Source: Hofstenia miamia
Taxonomy: Eukaryota; Xenacoelomorpha; Acoela; Hofsteniidae
Assembly: GCA_900660155.1 (NCBI GenBank)
Contig: CABFPE010000032.1
Location: forward strand, 416,580 to 480,579
Reading direction: 5' to 3'
DNA length: 64,000 nt
The notes beneath the pieces were generated by a model. The model saw nothing but the letters and a program-made list of their open reading frames with translations. It did not search any database and was not told the DNA's origin. The position numbers and the translations under genes are program-made. Numbering within the stretch: the stretch's first letter is position 1; each line of letters opens with the position of its first letter. Shown here one piece after another: positions 11,529-24,140 of the stretch.

Positions 11529-14408
11529 CTTCTTGCAAGCGTATAACTACTGCACTTTCTAAAATTTATTAGATTCATTACAACTAAAGATGTACAAAGG
11601 AAATGAATCTATTCTAGGCTTCCTACTACGGGATTTGCATTATAATGCGGTATGTTATATTATAAGAACTTTTAGTGGTTCTCATAAATATGCTGTAATG
11701 AAATATTTAAATAAGTTAGCTATTGATTCTACTAAAGCGATACACTTCAATAATTATTTCTGAAAAGAATTTGATTAGCAAATGTCTCCAATGTCATTTT
11801 GAAACATGTGTTCTGAAATGCTAAGTGTGCGTCAATATATTAATATTGCCCTGCTGTATTCCTTAAATCATAATTGCGTGTCTATTAATGTGTGGAGATT
11901 ATATTGATATTTATGTGTAGTAATAAACTATAAATTTAGAGATAATTACTATTTTTAATTTCATATATTGCCGCTTTTTCATAAGATTTACAATAGTACC
12001 ATCTATTTACGCTCGTGTGCGAAAATCAGAAATATTTTCAAAAAATTGATGTAAACAACTATTCTAAAGCATTTATGTTAATGAGAAGCTGAGATTAGCA
12101 AAATTATAGCATACTGTGTAAATCCAAAGATTGTGCATAGAAAGTAGCGCATTACCAAACATGCTGCAATGCTAATGCCAACCCTTTAAATATTTTTAAA
12201 AAATGCAGAAAATACAATATTCCAGACATGTACACACGGGTCTATATAAGTTGTGTGCGTTGTTGCTTTTATGTGTAGGTGTACGCCTGCTACTTAATAA
12301 TCGGAAACTATTATGTGGACTAACATAAAATTTTGCATATGCATCCGTAAGGTAAGGCAATCTTCTTATGCTACAAAACAGTTATGGGGCAAAACTATCA
12401 TATGCTTTCAAATGAAGACGATTAAGAAGTTGAATACGACTATGCATTTCATTTTCCATATTTTAAAAATTTTTAAAAAAGTTCATATTTTTTAAAATAG
12501 CCCTTTGCCTATGAAGTTTTTTTAATGTTTACTTATAGCGCAAAATTTTTATTGGTGGAATGCAGATTTTCAAAATTAGCAATAAATTATTAATTTATTG
12601 AATATTCAGAAATTGAACAGTAAGCAGAGAATAACTTTTAGCAGGAACATATTTTTTTGAGTGAATATATAGCAATCTAATTCCAGTAACTAATGCTTTC
12701 ACATACATTCCTCAATTTAAATGACTAGTATCTTTGTTGTTTAAAGATTTTAATAAATTTCTAGTATATTACAAGCTTTCTTTAAATTGCATTTTAGAAA
12801 ACCCCACGGTATTCCAACAAGAAAAGAGGGAAGTACAAATAGTCAATTCTTTACAAAAAATATAGTAGATTGAAATTCAAGAAGGATGTGGTAGAAAAAT
12901 GATTGTATCACAGTCAAGAAATATGTAAACAAAGTTGGAACTAGTCAGAGAAATTTAATCAGTATGAAATATACAAGATATACCAAGTTCAATATAGTTA
13001 AATATTTGACGCGTAATGTGATTCCGGGTATTTTATTATCACTAAAGACTAGATGGAATTCTAATGAAAACAAACAGTATTGCATTAATAAAAAGGATAC
13101 TCAGGGCTGTACTTGTAAGCAATTAACAAGGGGACTTTATATTTGAGAAATGAATTATTATGTTGTGTTATTAGAAAATATAATTAAATGTAGTATCGCA
13201 AACCGTAAAACAACGGTAACCAAAGAACTGGTTGCCTAATTGAATTTAACAAGGTGATCTGAGCCTCCTGAGCACCCCCTCGTGTATACCCCTGAGGAAA
13301 CTGTAAATCTGATCTAGCAATTTACAGAATTCCTTCATTTGTATCACATGAAAACTAATCTAAGAGAAAGCTTCAGTTTCCTAAGCTAAGTTTTGCATTG
13401 CAGAATGGAAATAGGAAATTTGATTTTGCTGAGAAGTTTCACCAGTGTGCAAAATTTTGCAAAAAGTTTATTGTGTTTCATTTTTTGATATCTCCGAAAT
13501 ACCACTTCCTTCTTCAAGAAGTAAAAATTTCATGCTGGTTTGAATTCTAAAATATGAAATTTTAAATCATTGAAGAGAAATACGTGAGATCCTTGATTAA
13601 TTTTTCAAATTTGTAATAGAACTTAAAAGTAATTAATATTTCAATATGACCTAAATTCCGTGAGAAGAGCAAAATCATTGATGATCTATTTAAATCATGC
13701 CATTGCAGATATGACCATAGACTGCTGCTTTAACCTGATAAGTTTCTGAAAAGGCTGGATTTTTGAGTTCAAGTAAGAATTCGTCATCAGATAATTCAAA
13801 TAAATCGAACGAGATGAAGCATTAAGGATATTTTTGCAATGAAGTTAGAAATATTTGTAGGAAATATTGTTCATGTGCTATAGAACGGAATACGCTTACA
13901 ATATTTAATTAAGTTAGAAACTGAATTTTGAATTTTTGCAAATGTTCTTTATGAACAAAACATGAAAATTCTGTAAAACCTCGAATAAATTTCTGAAAAA
14001 GTTAGATTACCCAAGGAAGCATTCAATAAGACCATCATTTGCAAAAACTAGTACAACAGCTATCTACATTATCAATGAAACTAAAAAAATCAACTATTCC
14101 AATTTTAGGGTTGCACGTGCATAAATTCTTGCTTAAACTATATTCTGAGATTTCTGATGGAGCACAAGATTAATATAAACACAAATACACGTAGAATATT
14201 ACAATATACATGTGTAAGTGTATGTAAATGGTTAGAAATTCAATAAATTTCAAATAGTTGTAGTTGATTCTTAATGCTTCATTGAAATAAAAAATCAATA
14301 AAAACATTTTATGTTTTCTGAATGGTACCGCAATATTATATTTAGTTTAAAAATATTGAAAAGTTTTTTGGAAGATGTGTGACAGTTTGTATTTTCAGGA
14401 AAAGATGA

Positions 14409-14441
<33 letters not shown>

Positions 14442-14442
14442 G
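14409..14442. repeat. (AT)n microsatellite
   Basis: A pure AT run with one G interruption near its right end. Confidence 0.95.
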
Positions 14443-15254
14443 GGTTTGCAAATTCAATTGAGTACTCAATAATTACAATGATTAATGTATAAAAGCGCCA
14501 ATAGTGAAACTTAGATATGCCTCTTAATTAAAATGTCTACATATGAGGCTGAGGTATATATCTAGTACATTGCTGGAGTGACAGATTTTGTGGTGTCGTT
14601 GCTTTGTAATCTGCTTAGGTAGGGCAGAGTTTTGTCTACATAATAAATATTTAAAATTTTATTAATTAATTATTGGTTTAGCTGGATTTGTAGTAACAAG
14701 AAAAAAGTTTTAAATGCTCAAATTATAATATCAATTTGTCTGCGCTTTAATAATGAATCCTATTAAAATTCCAAATGGCCACGCCTCTATGCTAAAAATT
14801 AGGTTAAAAATTTTAGAATCTCCAAATCTGATAGCAATTAACTTACCGTTGAATAATTGCGAATTTAAGAAAATGGATTGACATTGCTGTTACAATATCT
14901 TACGTAGGCATCGATTACAGCTGTTTTAATCTGATGATCGCATTGTAAATGATTGATTGATTTATTTTTTACGGAATTCAATTGAAGTTCCGCAAGCAAA
15001 TATGTTGTTTTACCCGAAAACTTTGTGACATATGGATAGTAGTTTACGTCATTAAAGGTCTGAAATCACTAGCGAATAATTTAACTATTACCGAACTCGT
15101 TTTGTATAATGTTTAACAAAATCATTGAAAAGTGCGCTTAGTAAATTTTTCAAACGCTGTCTGTTTGAAAAATCATTATTCAAAAATATATATTTATACT
15201 TAATAGAATGCATATGAGTAGCACCTTTATTTTTAGTTATCTTTGAGAGTTTAA

Positions 15255-15695
15255 TCAAATGTAATAAATATCTAAATAAAGCTGGGCTATGCCTGTGCGC
15301 TGAAAGATTGACCCCCTTCTAATCAAACAACTTAAACTTGGATTTATTAGTCTTTTAGCACCCTTTTTATTTTTCCAGACTCCACAATTTATTTTCCTGT
15401 GCCTACTGAAGTTCTTTCTTTTGCGCAAGTAGAAGTAGCTTACGGACAGCGACACAACTCCTGAGTCCTGTTGCTTTGAGGCGCCGCTTCAGATGACTAT
15501 TTGACACCTCGGAATCTTTGACAGCAGTTAAGTCCTGGCCGAGTTTTTGTGCTGTACGGCGTCTGTTACGCAGTGCTTTTGGAACAAAGACCAGCCTGAT
15601 TAGACATTAGACCCTCAGTAGAAAGTTTTTTAACAACACTATTTCGAGATATCTTCAACTTTGATGCTATTTGTCGAATCGAGAAACTTTAAGAG
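15255..15695 (-). pseudogene. Tc1-type transposase fragment (broken)
   Basis: Minus-strand frames carry a continuous run of Tc1 transposase similarity. First IASKLKISRNSVVKKLS (second helix-turn-helix), then RNRRRTAQKLGQDLT, then SHLKRRLKATGLRSCVAVRK, then QENKLWSLEK, and last TNKSKFKLFD, which corresponds to the block holding the first catalytic Asp (TDESKFxLFG in active copies). The pieces fall in more than one frame and stops interrupt them (for example after KKELQ near 15420). The Asp position reads Asn here. The part with the second and third catalytic acids is missing. It has no clear terminal repeats and is not the same family as the element at 8322-8883. Confidence 0.82.
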
Positions 15696-16959
15696 TAAAT
15701 ATTAAATTTAAAAAAAAAAATTAAGTGTTCTCAATTCTGTTTGTTATTTTGTGGAAAACTCAACTTTAAGAACTATCATGAACTTTTTTGTCATGAGTGA
15801 CGTCATCTTCCCATTACTCAAAATGTACAGCCTTTTACATTTCGGCACGAAAGTTGAGTATTTTTTATCCTAAAACTGAAAATGCTGTTTGACAATAAAA
15901 CAAGCTAGAGTGTCGTTTTTGAACAAAATAAACAAATCTATACCTCAAATATATGACGAAATTGCACAGATACCTGTTAACTTTCAAAATTGTATGGTTT
16001 TAAAATAATATTGTACCCTAGTATATATATATATATATATATCCGGCTCTGCCTAGCCCAGTCCGTTTGGTATAATACAAAGGCATATGGCGCATTCAAA
16101 AAATTAATTAATTTAATATATTACACATATGTATCACCTAAATTAAATGTGTATATTCTCATAAGCGTTTGACTATTACACATACATGTGTGTAATTAAT
16201 AAATAACACTGAATCACATTAAAATGGAGAAAAAATCGTGAATTCCATTTTTACAAAACACATGAAATCAATCAATTTATTAAATTGAAAAGTGGTAAAT
16301 GTTTACCATTTTCATGGCGATGTGGGTCTGATTTACTTCTAGGGCACGAAAAAGTTAACTTATCAATAAAAAGAGAAGTAGTTATAGGAATTTGTTAATA
16401 ATTCTCTAATATTTTGATAATTTGAAATTAATTTTTTATTCATAATTTCTTTCTTTCGAAATATCAGGCCCTGTGCGAGAATTGCCCATTTCCAAGTCTG
16501 TGAAAATATTTCTATAAAAATGAAGATTACGGAATAAAAAATCATAAGTCAAGCCAACTTTTCGAAATCAATTCAATCACTGACTTTTGAGCACATCCAA
16601 GTAATTTACAACCTAATTTTGTCATAAACAATTGAAAATCGAAACTGTCCTACATCTGTCGAATTAGCACCAAACGTTTAAGTAGAAAAACAACAAAGAC
16701 ATAACAATTTAACAGTTTTTAATTCTAGCTCACTTCGAAAAAAAACTCACTGACATGACTAATTAATGTCTCTGCCCCGACTCAAAAGGACATTATTTGC
16801 AGTTTTTGGGAAGATTTTCAAAAATTTGACCTATGGTGATAACATAATTCTATATTTTAATATGCATTTTTATGTAAAAATTTATCGTTACTTAATAATT
16901 GTTTTAAATCCTCAATACTAAAATTAATTAGTTTCCTTATACTTAACATCACTAAGATT
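15696..16959. other. AT-rich non-coding stretch
   Basis: Holds a short (AT)n run at 16022-16042. No gene or transposon terminus was recognised. Confidence 0.5.
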
Positions 16960-17290
16960 AAGAAAAAAAATCAATATTGACAAATGTCGGACAAATCAAA
17001 AATTATTCTTGTAAATTCTTAACCTATTACTAAAGCTGGCCTTCGATCCGCGACTTCTGACTTTGCGCACGGCCTGCCTTAATAGGTTTGGAATATCCTT
17101 GCACACATCAAGAAACAGGCAAAGTTCTTTGTTGCTTCCATTAGTTCAAAACCTTATAAATACATGAACATTAGTTATGGAATTCAAATCTTTTTGAAAA
17201 ATTCTAAATTTTCAAAGAAAAATTGTTAATATTTTCAACTACTTCAGTCACAGCAATACGCTTTAATATGAATTTTCAGCATTAAAGCAT
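16960..17290. repeat. Dispersed diverged repeat, copy C
   Basis: The best partner of copy A. GATCCGCGACTTCTGACTTT near 17046, then TTAATAGGTTTGGAATATCC, CTTGCACACATCAAG, ATGAACATTAG and TTCAACTACTTCAGTCACAG follow one another in the same order and spacing as in 330-520. The similarity is well above what shared AT-richness would give. Confidence 0.5.
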
Positions 17291-18133
17291 GTTTCCCAAT
17301 AGACCTGCCCATGCCTCACGATTTTCAAATTTGCTAATAGGCTTGGAGAAAATAATTCTTTGTAAATATGGTAAACGGTTCTCCTTTAAATGGAAAATAG
17401 GTAGTTTAAGGTTAAGCCCCTATATAAATTACGCCTCGGACGTTGCTTGAAATATACCATTTAGTTATTAGCTATTAGTGTACTGGACTCCTGAAAAGGT
17501 GGATCTAGAAATCTTTGAAACCCGTCCCCAAACAATTTCGCAATCAGAAAATTCTAAAATAATGTTTGTAATTATTGATAAATTAACTACAGCTTTTTAT
17601 TTAGTCCAGAGTGCTTAAGGCTTAGAATTCAGGTTCGATTTAACTTTCCACTAAACATTAAAATATACATCACATGTTGCATATAGAAATGAAGTGAATA
17701 CAATTGAATTTTATACAATAATGAAGAAATCTAATAATATACTAAAATTTAGTAACTAAATATATAAAATGGTGCATGTACAAATTTAAAGAGCGGGTCG
17801 ATCTAGTCATTTAAGTTTTAGACAGCATGTACAAAATATTTGCAGTCTTAATATTTTTTTTACTTTGCTTAAATCATAAATCAACCTACCGCAAATAGTA
17901 GTCAACTGCGCATAGCTTTGACCAAATATTGGATGCAATAAATATTTATATTTATTGATATTTCTGATAAATTCTACAAACAATCGCTATATTTTATTGA
18001 TTAGATAATTGAAAATAAATAAATGTGCAAAAACAACAGTGACGTCAAAGATATGACTGTGCATAAAGATGAACAAATAACCTCGTGACCTGTCGAGGTT
18101 TTCTTGTGGGTGAGTTGCTCAGATGCGCACGTC
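17291..18133. other. AT-rich non-coding stretch
   Basis: Nothing recognised beyond a small CCTCG/CGAGG hairpin near 18082-18099. Confidence 0.5.
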
Positions 18134-18180
18134 ACTAATTAATGGAGTGAACCCTGCGAAAAAACTGTCCATTAATTAGT
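18134..18180. repeat. Perfect 13-bp inverted repeat
   Basis: ACTAATTAATGGA at 18134-18146 is exactly complementary to TCCATTAATTAGT at 18168-18180, with a 21-base loop. It could be a remnant of a small transposon or a cruciform-forming site. No target duplication was seen. Confidence 0.7.
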
Positions 18181-18424
18181 TATTTTTAATATTCTTACCA
18201 TTATAATTAGTGATAATTGAAGCCAAAGACTCACCACAGAAACTGTTTAAATGCTGTTCAAAAAACTTGAATTATTTATATATATATATATATATGTATA
18301 AATTCAGGTGCTTGTAAAGATTGAAATGCTAAATCTGTCACATGGTTTTAAAAGAACGTTCTTAAATTGAATTCGATTGTGCATTATATTTTTCTCTTCT
18401 TTTAAAAAAGTTCATATTTTGTTT

Positions 18425-18565
18425 TAATGAACTTTCCCTGCGTTAGACTGCGTCAGCCGACTACTATTGGCGGCGCAGACCCGATAAGGTCGGCGGTGGC
18501 GCAGCCGGCTGAGCGACATCTATAGAGTTGGATTCGACTGTATAATATTCCATGTAAAAACCCTA
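18425..18565. repeat. GC-rich cluster, possible tRNA-derived SINE fragment (1)
   Basis: Around 18490 the sequence TGGCGCAGCCGGCTGAGCG resembles a tRNA A box (TRGCNNAGYNGG), and about 35 bases on, GGATTCGACT loosely resembles a B box. The spacing is shorter than in a real tRNA and no cloverleaf can be drawn, so a tRNA gene is not supported. A related GTCGGCGG...CAGCCGGCTG stretch recurs at 18830. Confidence 0.3.
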
Positions 18566-18774
18566 TAAAGCCGATCGCCCTGTAAAAATCTTATATGATG
18601 CAAGCAGTATTGTGAAACTATCTATTTGTAAAAAGGTTCATCATGCGCTTACAGGCAATCTGATTAATAAGGCATAGCCCAATCAATGTTAAATGTCACT
18701 ACCAGATCAACGACATTAAATGCTGCTTCCCTTTTATTACACATTTCGTTTGTCTTGATATAGTTTTAGTTATC

Positions 18775-18880
18775 AATCGGCTCAGCCGTCTAAATTTTCT
18801 GGTGGTTGACTGCTCTAAAATATGTCGGCGGCGGAGAATCAGCCGGCTGGCGCCAGCTCTACCCTGTGTAACCCTTCCTG
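18775..18880. repeat. GC-rich cluster, possible SINE fragment (2)
   Basis: GTCGGCGGCGGAGAATCAG followed by CCGGCTGGCG at about 18823-18850 resembles the cluster at 18490, with GTTCGAAG downstream. Both clusters also carry a CAGCCG(A/T)CT-like motif on their left. They may be two decayed copies of the same short element. Confidence 0.3.
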
Positions 18881-19317
18881 TTCGAAGTTTTGAAATATTT
18901 TACTAAATATGTCAATGTGGATGCGCTGAGTGATTGCTCATTTTAAAAGTTTACAATATATGATGATGTGTTTTGTATAATCCAAATTTTAACCAACAGC
19001 ACAGCATATTTGTAAACTGAGTGATAGCATGCCGCACGCTTTTATCAGTCTACATCAAACCATACAAGATAACTGATGCTCCTACTCAATACACAGGTAA
19101 TAAATAGAAACCAGCAAGCGGTTGCATTTCGTAATGCTGGTATTTTACAGTAAAACATTTCACACAAATCTAGCATTATTTGTGCACTTCTATTATAGAT
19201 TTTGCAATATATTGTGTACATTTGTAAGCGGCAGGTAAACTACCGAAATCAGAATAACTTGCAGAAATAAAGTACATTTTATAAAATTAGTGATATCTTT
19301 AGGTTTCCTATGTATGT

Positions 19318-20161
19318 ACAGGGTGATTGAAAATTAACTCTCTATTTTAAAATAAATACAATTTATTCAAATGCTATATCATGTTTCTCAAAAGAGACAA
19401 ATATATTACTTAATGTATGGCAATTTAATTTATGTTCTTGTTTTCTTTTCAGATTTGTTTAAATATTGTTCAATTTCAATCTTTTCAAATTTATTTTTAA
19501 TGACCGTAAGTTCTGTTATAAATTTAATAATAGATTTGTTGACTTGCTAAATGATATTCTCTGGTTCGGGCGGGTACGTGTAGCAAATGTCGGGTATAAG
19601 TGGCGAAGTATAAGAAAGTAATTTTAAAAAGGGTAGATGCAGCATTAAAAAAAGGTATAACCGCACATCACTACAACTCGCATGCTATATAATTAGTCTA
19701 GAGCAGATGATGATTGGAGTTGTGTTGGATGATGTCACAAGGAAAGACACAATCAAAATATAAGAAATTGCATCTGGTTTTCTTTTATTAAAAACATTTA
19801 TGCTGTTTGGCATATTTTTGCATGTAGTTAATTTTCACATTATTCAATCAAATTCAAATAATATAAGGACTTTGAATTTGTAGGAATAAGATTTTTTATC
19901 ATGATCTGCAAGAAGAAAACTTTTAAGAAATTCGAGAAAGAATTTTATGCAACTAACTTGATTGGAAAATACATTTTTCAAAAGGGGACTATTAATAAAG
20001 TATTGACGAAACCGTTAGTTTTTGAAATTGAAAAATACAAGAACATTGCAAAATATGTCTTGTTAGGAGTTCTAAGTCAGTCCATATTAGAATTTAATCA
20101 CTTTTTTAAATATTCCTGTTTAAATCTTGTTCTAAAATGAGTCAACTTTTTGGTCACCTTA
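19318..20161. mobile_element. Candidate mariner-like element with imperfect ends
   Basis: The left end CAGGGTGATTGAAAATTAAC and the right end read inward, AAGGTGACCAAAAAGTTGAC, continue into TATTTTA-like sequence on both sides, similar over about 30 bases with mismatches. The GGTGA start and TTRACTC motif resemble Tc1/mariner termini. A TA lies before the left end. The right end is not clean. A 79-codon frame at 19901-20140 shows no transposase motif that I recognise. Confidence 0.35.
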
Positions 20162-22385
20162 AAATTCATGTTAGACTGTTCAGTGAAACATTTCTTATCA
20201 ATATTTGTCAGGTGATTTGGTATTTGTAATAAAAAGCCATGCTATGGTTTAACTATTGATATAATTTAGCATTTAAATGCACTTTCTTTGCATATATAAC
20301 GATTATACCTTTAAGCAAAAAGTACATTCATCCTTACATGCATAGTATGTTTTACCGACATAATGAGTGGCATGGGTCATTTTGTTACATAATACCAATT
20401 ATATTAATTTACTTATTATGTTAGTAAATTAGTAAATCAAATACTACATATGTTTACTGTTTGAGAAAAAACACAACTAGGTAGTGCAAAAATAAACTTT
20501 GTAAAGAGGGTGCATGGTCAATTTGACTGGTTATGCATTTAAGGGTTAAATAGAGGATCAATCAGCAATGTCTTGTCGTAAATTAGGAAGTTTACCCTAG
20601 AAAGTTTTCTTGCTTGATTTAATGAAGATTGCTATCATAAAATATAACACTAAAAAACGTTCCGAAAATCATGATCATCTATTAAAAAATAAATAAGAGG
20701 AAACTCTCCTAGAGTAACTACTATAGAGACTATATCAGAAAATATAATGTGAAGTCAAGTCAAAATAGGTAGAAAAAGACAACTTTTCGAAAAATTGAAT
20801 TTGAATTATAATATATATAATAATTTTTACCGTAAACGGACGATAGTATGCAGCCATGTTAAAGACTAGAGAAAATATTGTATTGTTTTGAAATCATGCC
20901 ATACAAATCCTTCAAATGCAAATTCTTTGCACTTCAAACCACTTCATTTACAGTGTGTGTGTAACAAATTGAATTACATTTCAAATTAAGCAATGGCTCT
21001 CTTAACTAGGCGATTATTAAAAAGGGAAATATTGCCTTGCAAAAAAAACTACTTGAAAACTTATTCACCTACCCCTATTCCAACATTACTTTTTCGGCTC
21101 TCAATGCTTTTGGGAAAGGGATTGGAGTGTGATGTTAAAACCCGTTACAAATGTTCGTCATATCAATTCTATCAATGTTGAATTTTCAGAATTGTGATTC
21201 CATAATTATATTTCAGACATCATCAAATCTCTAAATTTCGAGATTTAATTTATATATTGGCTGTAGCAGTTGGAAATGATGGAATTCTTTAGAATTGATT
21301 GCTAACTGAAGAAATACTATTTCCTTGCATATATAACTTTTTTCACACTAACAATGGTGATAAAATTTTAAAAAAATTGCAATAGAGTGCTCCGGCTGAA
21401 AAACAATCATGCAAAAAATGAGCAGATATTTAGAAAATATTTTGACCTCAATAAAACGCCTTAACTAATACTAGAGTAGTGTATGCACTGCAGCGTGTTT
21501 TGCCGTATTCCAATGTCTTGGAAAAAGTGAATTTTGGGTTTTTTCATATTTGTGTTTCAAAAATGAGTCTTAGTCCTTACAACAGTTGCAAACTTTGAAA
21601 TGAACTCTATATGCAATTGAATGCATAGTTGCGGTGTTTTCTAAAGGGGAGTGTTTACGACTGATATTGCACCCGGATCTCATAGTTCGAGGTATATTTT
21701 ACATAATATGCATATTTTTTGCCATTACCAATATTTGAATTTATTTTTGTAAGTCTGATAATTGGCTGATAGAAACGCACTTATAACTCCAAATAAATCC
21801 TGAAATACGTTGTTTTAAATTAAATTTTAATATGCTTACGCCATGTTTGTATTGAAGATTATTATTGAGCAATTAAGTGAGGAATCAAGACGAATGTATA
21901 TCTTGTACAAAGCAAACAAATCACGAAAAGGATTTTATTAAATAGGATTATGTGTTTTATGAATTTAATTAAACTTCTCACAAGCTGTTACGATAACAGT
22001 GTAAATGAATAAGAATATCTTAGCATTATTGATTAAATATACTTAAGAAGGCTATCTGTAAAACGTGTAAAAATGTTCGTCTTGATAGCAAAATCTCACT
22101 GTTGAAGTTCATATTGGGCAAAAAGTGACATATAAACCCACCAAGAAAAAATGCTCATAAAATGAATTTTGAGTTCACTCAAGCATAGAATCTGCATTCG
22201 ATTAATTTTAAATAAAAATCTTAGTTATTGAAAAAACATCATGAAAGAGGTAGATACCATCAAAGCTGATGTTACACTACATTTAACAGAACTTAATATT
22301 TAATGAATTGCTATGTTTCTGTTAGTAATCTTTTTACGCATATATATTTATAAATATGTGCACAATAGGTGAATATATAAGAAGA
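20162..22385. other. AT-rich non-coding stretch
   Basis: No exon, RNA gene or transposon end recognised. A short frame at 20993-21181 has an ATG but no recognisable similarity. Confidence 0.5.
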
Positions 22386-22822
22386 TATATATATATATAT
22401 ATATATATNNNNNNNNNNNNNNNNNNNNNNNNNNNNNNNNNNNNNNNNNNNNNNNNNNNNNNNNNNNNNNNNNNNNNNNNNNNNNNNNNNNNNNNNNNNN
22501 NNNNNNNNNNNNNNNNNNNNNNNNNNNNNNNNNNNNNNNNNNNNNNNNNNNNNNNNNNNNNNNNNNNNNNNNNNNNNNNNNNNNNNNNNNNNNNNNNNNN
22601 NNNNNNNNNNNNNNNNNNNNNNNNNNNNNNNNNNNNNNNNNNNNNNNNNNNNNNNNNNNNNNNNNNNNNNNNNNNNNNNNNNNNNNNNNNNNNNNNNNNN
22701 NNNNNNNNNNNNNNNNNNNNNNNNNNNNNNNNNNNNNNNNNNNNNNNNNNNNNNNNNNNNNNNNNNNNNNNNNNNNNNNNNNNNNNNNNNNNNNNNNNNN
22801 NNNNNNNNNNNNNNNNNNNNNN
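22386..22822. repeat. (AT)n tract running into a 414-base gap
   Basis: (AT)n begins at 22386 and is cut by N at 22409-22822. Unique sequence resumes at 22823. Long open frames across this gap are produced only by the Ns. Confidence 0.9.
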
Positions 22823-22984
22823 TCGTTCCCTAAGGTAGGGAGCAAACGGTGCAAATTTTGTTGCGAAACCAATTAAGATAAGAAAAGACATTGGAGGAAT
22901 TTAAATTATTTCAAAATTATCCTATCACATTGCGCATTACAATTGGCTTAGCAACAAAAGGTGTATCGTTTGCGCGGGGCCTAA

Positions 22985-23209
22985 AGGTGCGTTCAGACGA
23001 GAACCTTTTGATGTATATCATTTGATATACGTCAAAAAGATGCTCGTCTGAACGCACATCGTTCAAATTAGCATAGATCAAAAAGACGCTCGTCTGAACG
23101 CTCCCAAATTTTGATAGATGCATCAAAAAAGCATACATCAAAAAGATGCTTGTCTGAACGCACTTTCATCAAAAGATGCGCATCAAAAGGTTCTCGTCTG
23201 AACGCACCT
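22985..23209. mobile_element. 225-bp MITE with perfect 29-bp terminal inverted repeats
   Basis: The ends at 22985-23013 and 23181-23209 are exact inverted repeats of 29 bp (outer part AGGTGCGTTCAGACGAGAAC), flanked by TAA at 22982-22984 and 23210-23212. A 3-bp TAA/TTA target duplication suggests a PIF/Harbinger-type mobiliser. The inside is unusual: TCGTCTGAACGC or TTGTCTGAACGC recurs in direct orientation at about 23044, 23090, 23150 and 23194, each preceded by ATCAAAA(A/G)-like sequence. A perfect small palindrome, GTATATCATTTGATATAC, sits at 23013-23030. There is no coding capacity. The identical ends suggest recent activity. Confidence 0.9.
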
Positions 23210-23212
23210 TAA

Positions 23213-24132
23213 GAAACACTTGGCAATATCATCCTTAAATTTCTTTATTTAGTGATATGTACTTATTAACTGAAAATGATTTGTTACAAAGTATTTACGT
23301 GTCTATTAACAATTCAAGTAAATCTCTATTTTGAATAATCCCTTGATATTCTTATTTTGAAAAGTAATAAATTTTGATAAGCATTCTGTTAGTTCAAGAC
23401 AGACGATAGTGATTAAAAGTAGATTAAAATCTATTGTGTAACTTCATTACAATTATATATATAAATGCACCAACAGGTTTTCATGGTAAACCTGAGAACG
23501 CAGCATGACATGCGACCGTGTGATTACATGGTAACAACCAATCACCAACAAGCATTCAAGAGAAATTCTTAAAATTCCAATTTTCGAACAATTTTCAAAC
23601 TACAGTCTGTCCTTTATGCCCAATTCAATTCACAAAAAATAAGACACCCTTGATGGTCATTAGCACCAAATTCTAAATCTACAATCTACACTAGAAGATA
23701 TTTATTTGATGCCAAAGATGTTAGAGTAAACCCAAAATTGAGTGGGTACATCCACAGACTTAATGGCTCTGATTTTAATTTCACTCTTGTTCTGTCACAC
23801 AGATATTTTAAAGTGATAAATAACCTCAACCAGCAACCTCAAAGTTGTGTAGTCTCATCAGGTGAAGGAATTGCATTTTGTGATGTTTTATGTGATTAAC
23901 TGTGAAAAAGGAGAACTGATTCATCTTGAGAAGCTTGGTTAAACCAGTAAACCCAGATAAACTGAAATTGCCGAAAAGAAGAAAACAATCAAAATGCTAA
24001 ACTCATGTTAATTACTTAGCTGTTAGAAACCATTACTGCTCATTGTGTTGTGAAGTATTTGATTCAGTAATATAAGCCTCATTCAAACTAGAATCACTAA
24101 TAAAATGAAATGAAATTTTACAGTTTGGAGGA
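23213..24132. other. AT-rich non-coding stretch
   Basis: No gene or repeat recognised between the two short transposons on either side. Confidence 0.5.
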
Positions 24133-24140
24133 ATTTATAT

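Larger units (their letters stand above)
10432..15254. other. Long AT-rich non-coding stretch
   Basis: Apart from microsatellites, an assembly gap at 11131-11203 and short frames with no recognisable similarity, nothing is visible. Upstream exons of the exchanger gene could lie here undetected. Confidence 0.45.

Noticed and set aside
18484-18560. Functional tRNA gene
   Set aside because: A-box and B-box words are too close together and no acceptor stem or anticodon arm can be drawn.
19901-20140. 79-codon Lys-rich frame inside the candidate mariner-like element
   Set aside because: No helix-turn-helix or DDE/D-type motif could be seen, so it is not called a transposase.
22334-22891. Long open frames across the N run
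   Set aside because: They exist only because N is translated as an unknown residue; the real bases are (AT)n and short flanks.
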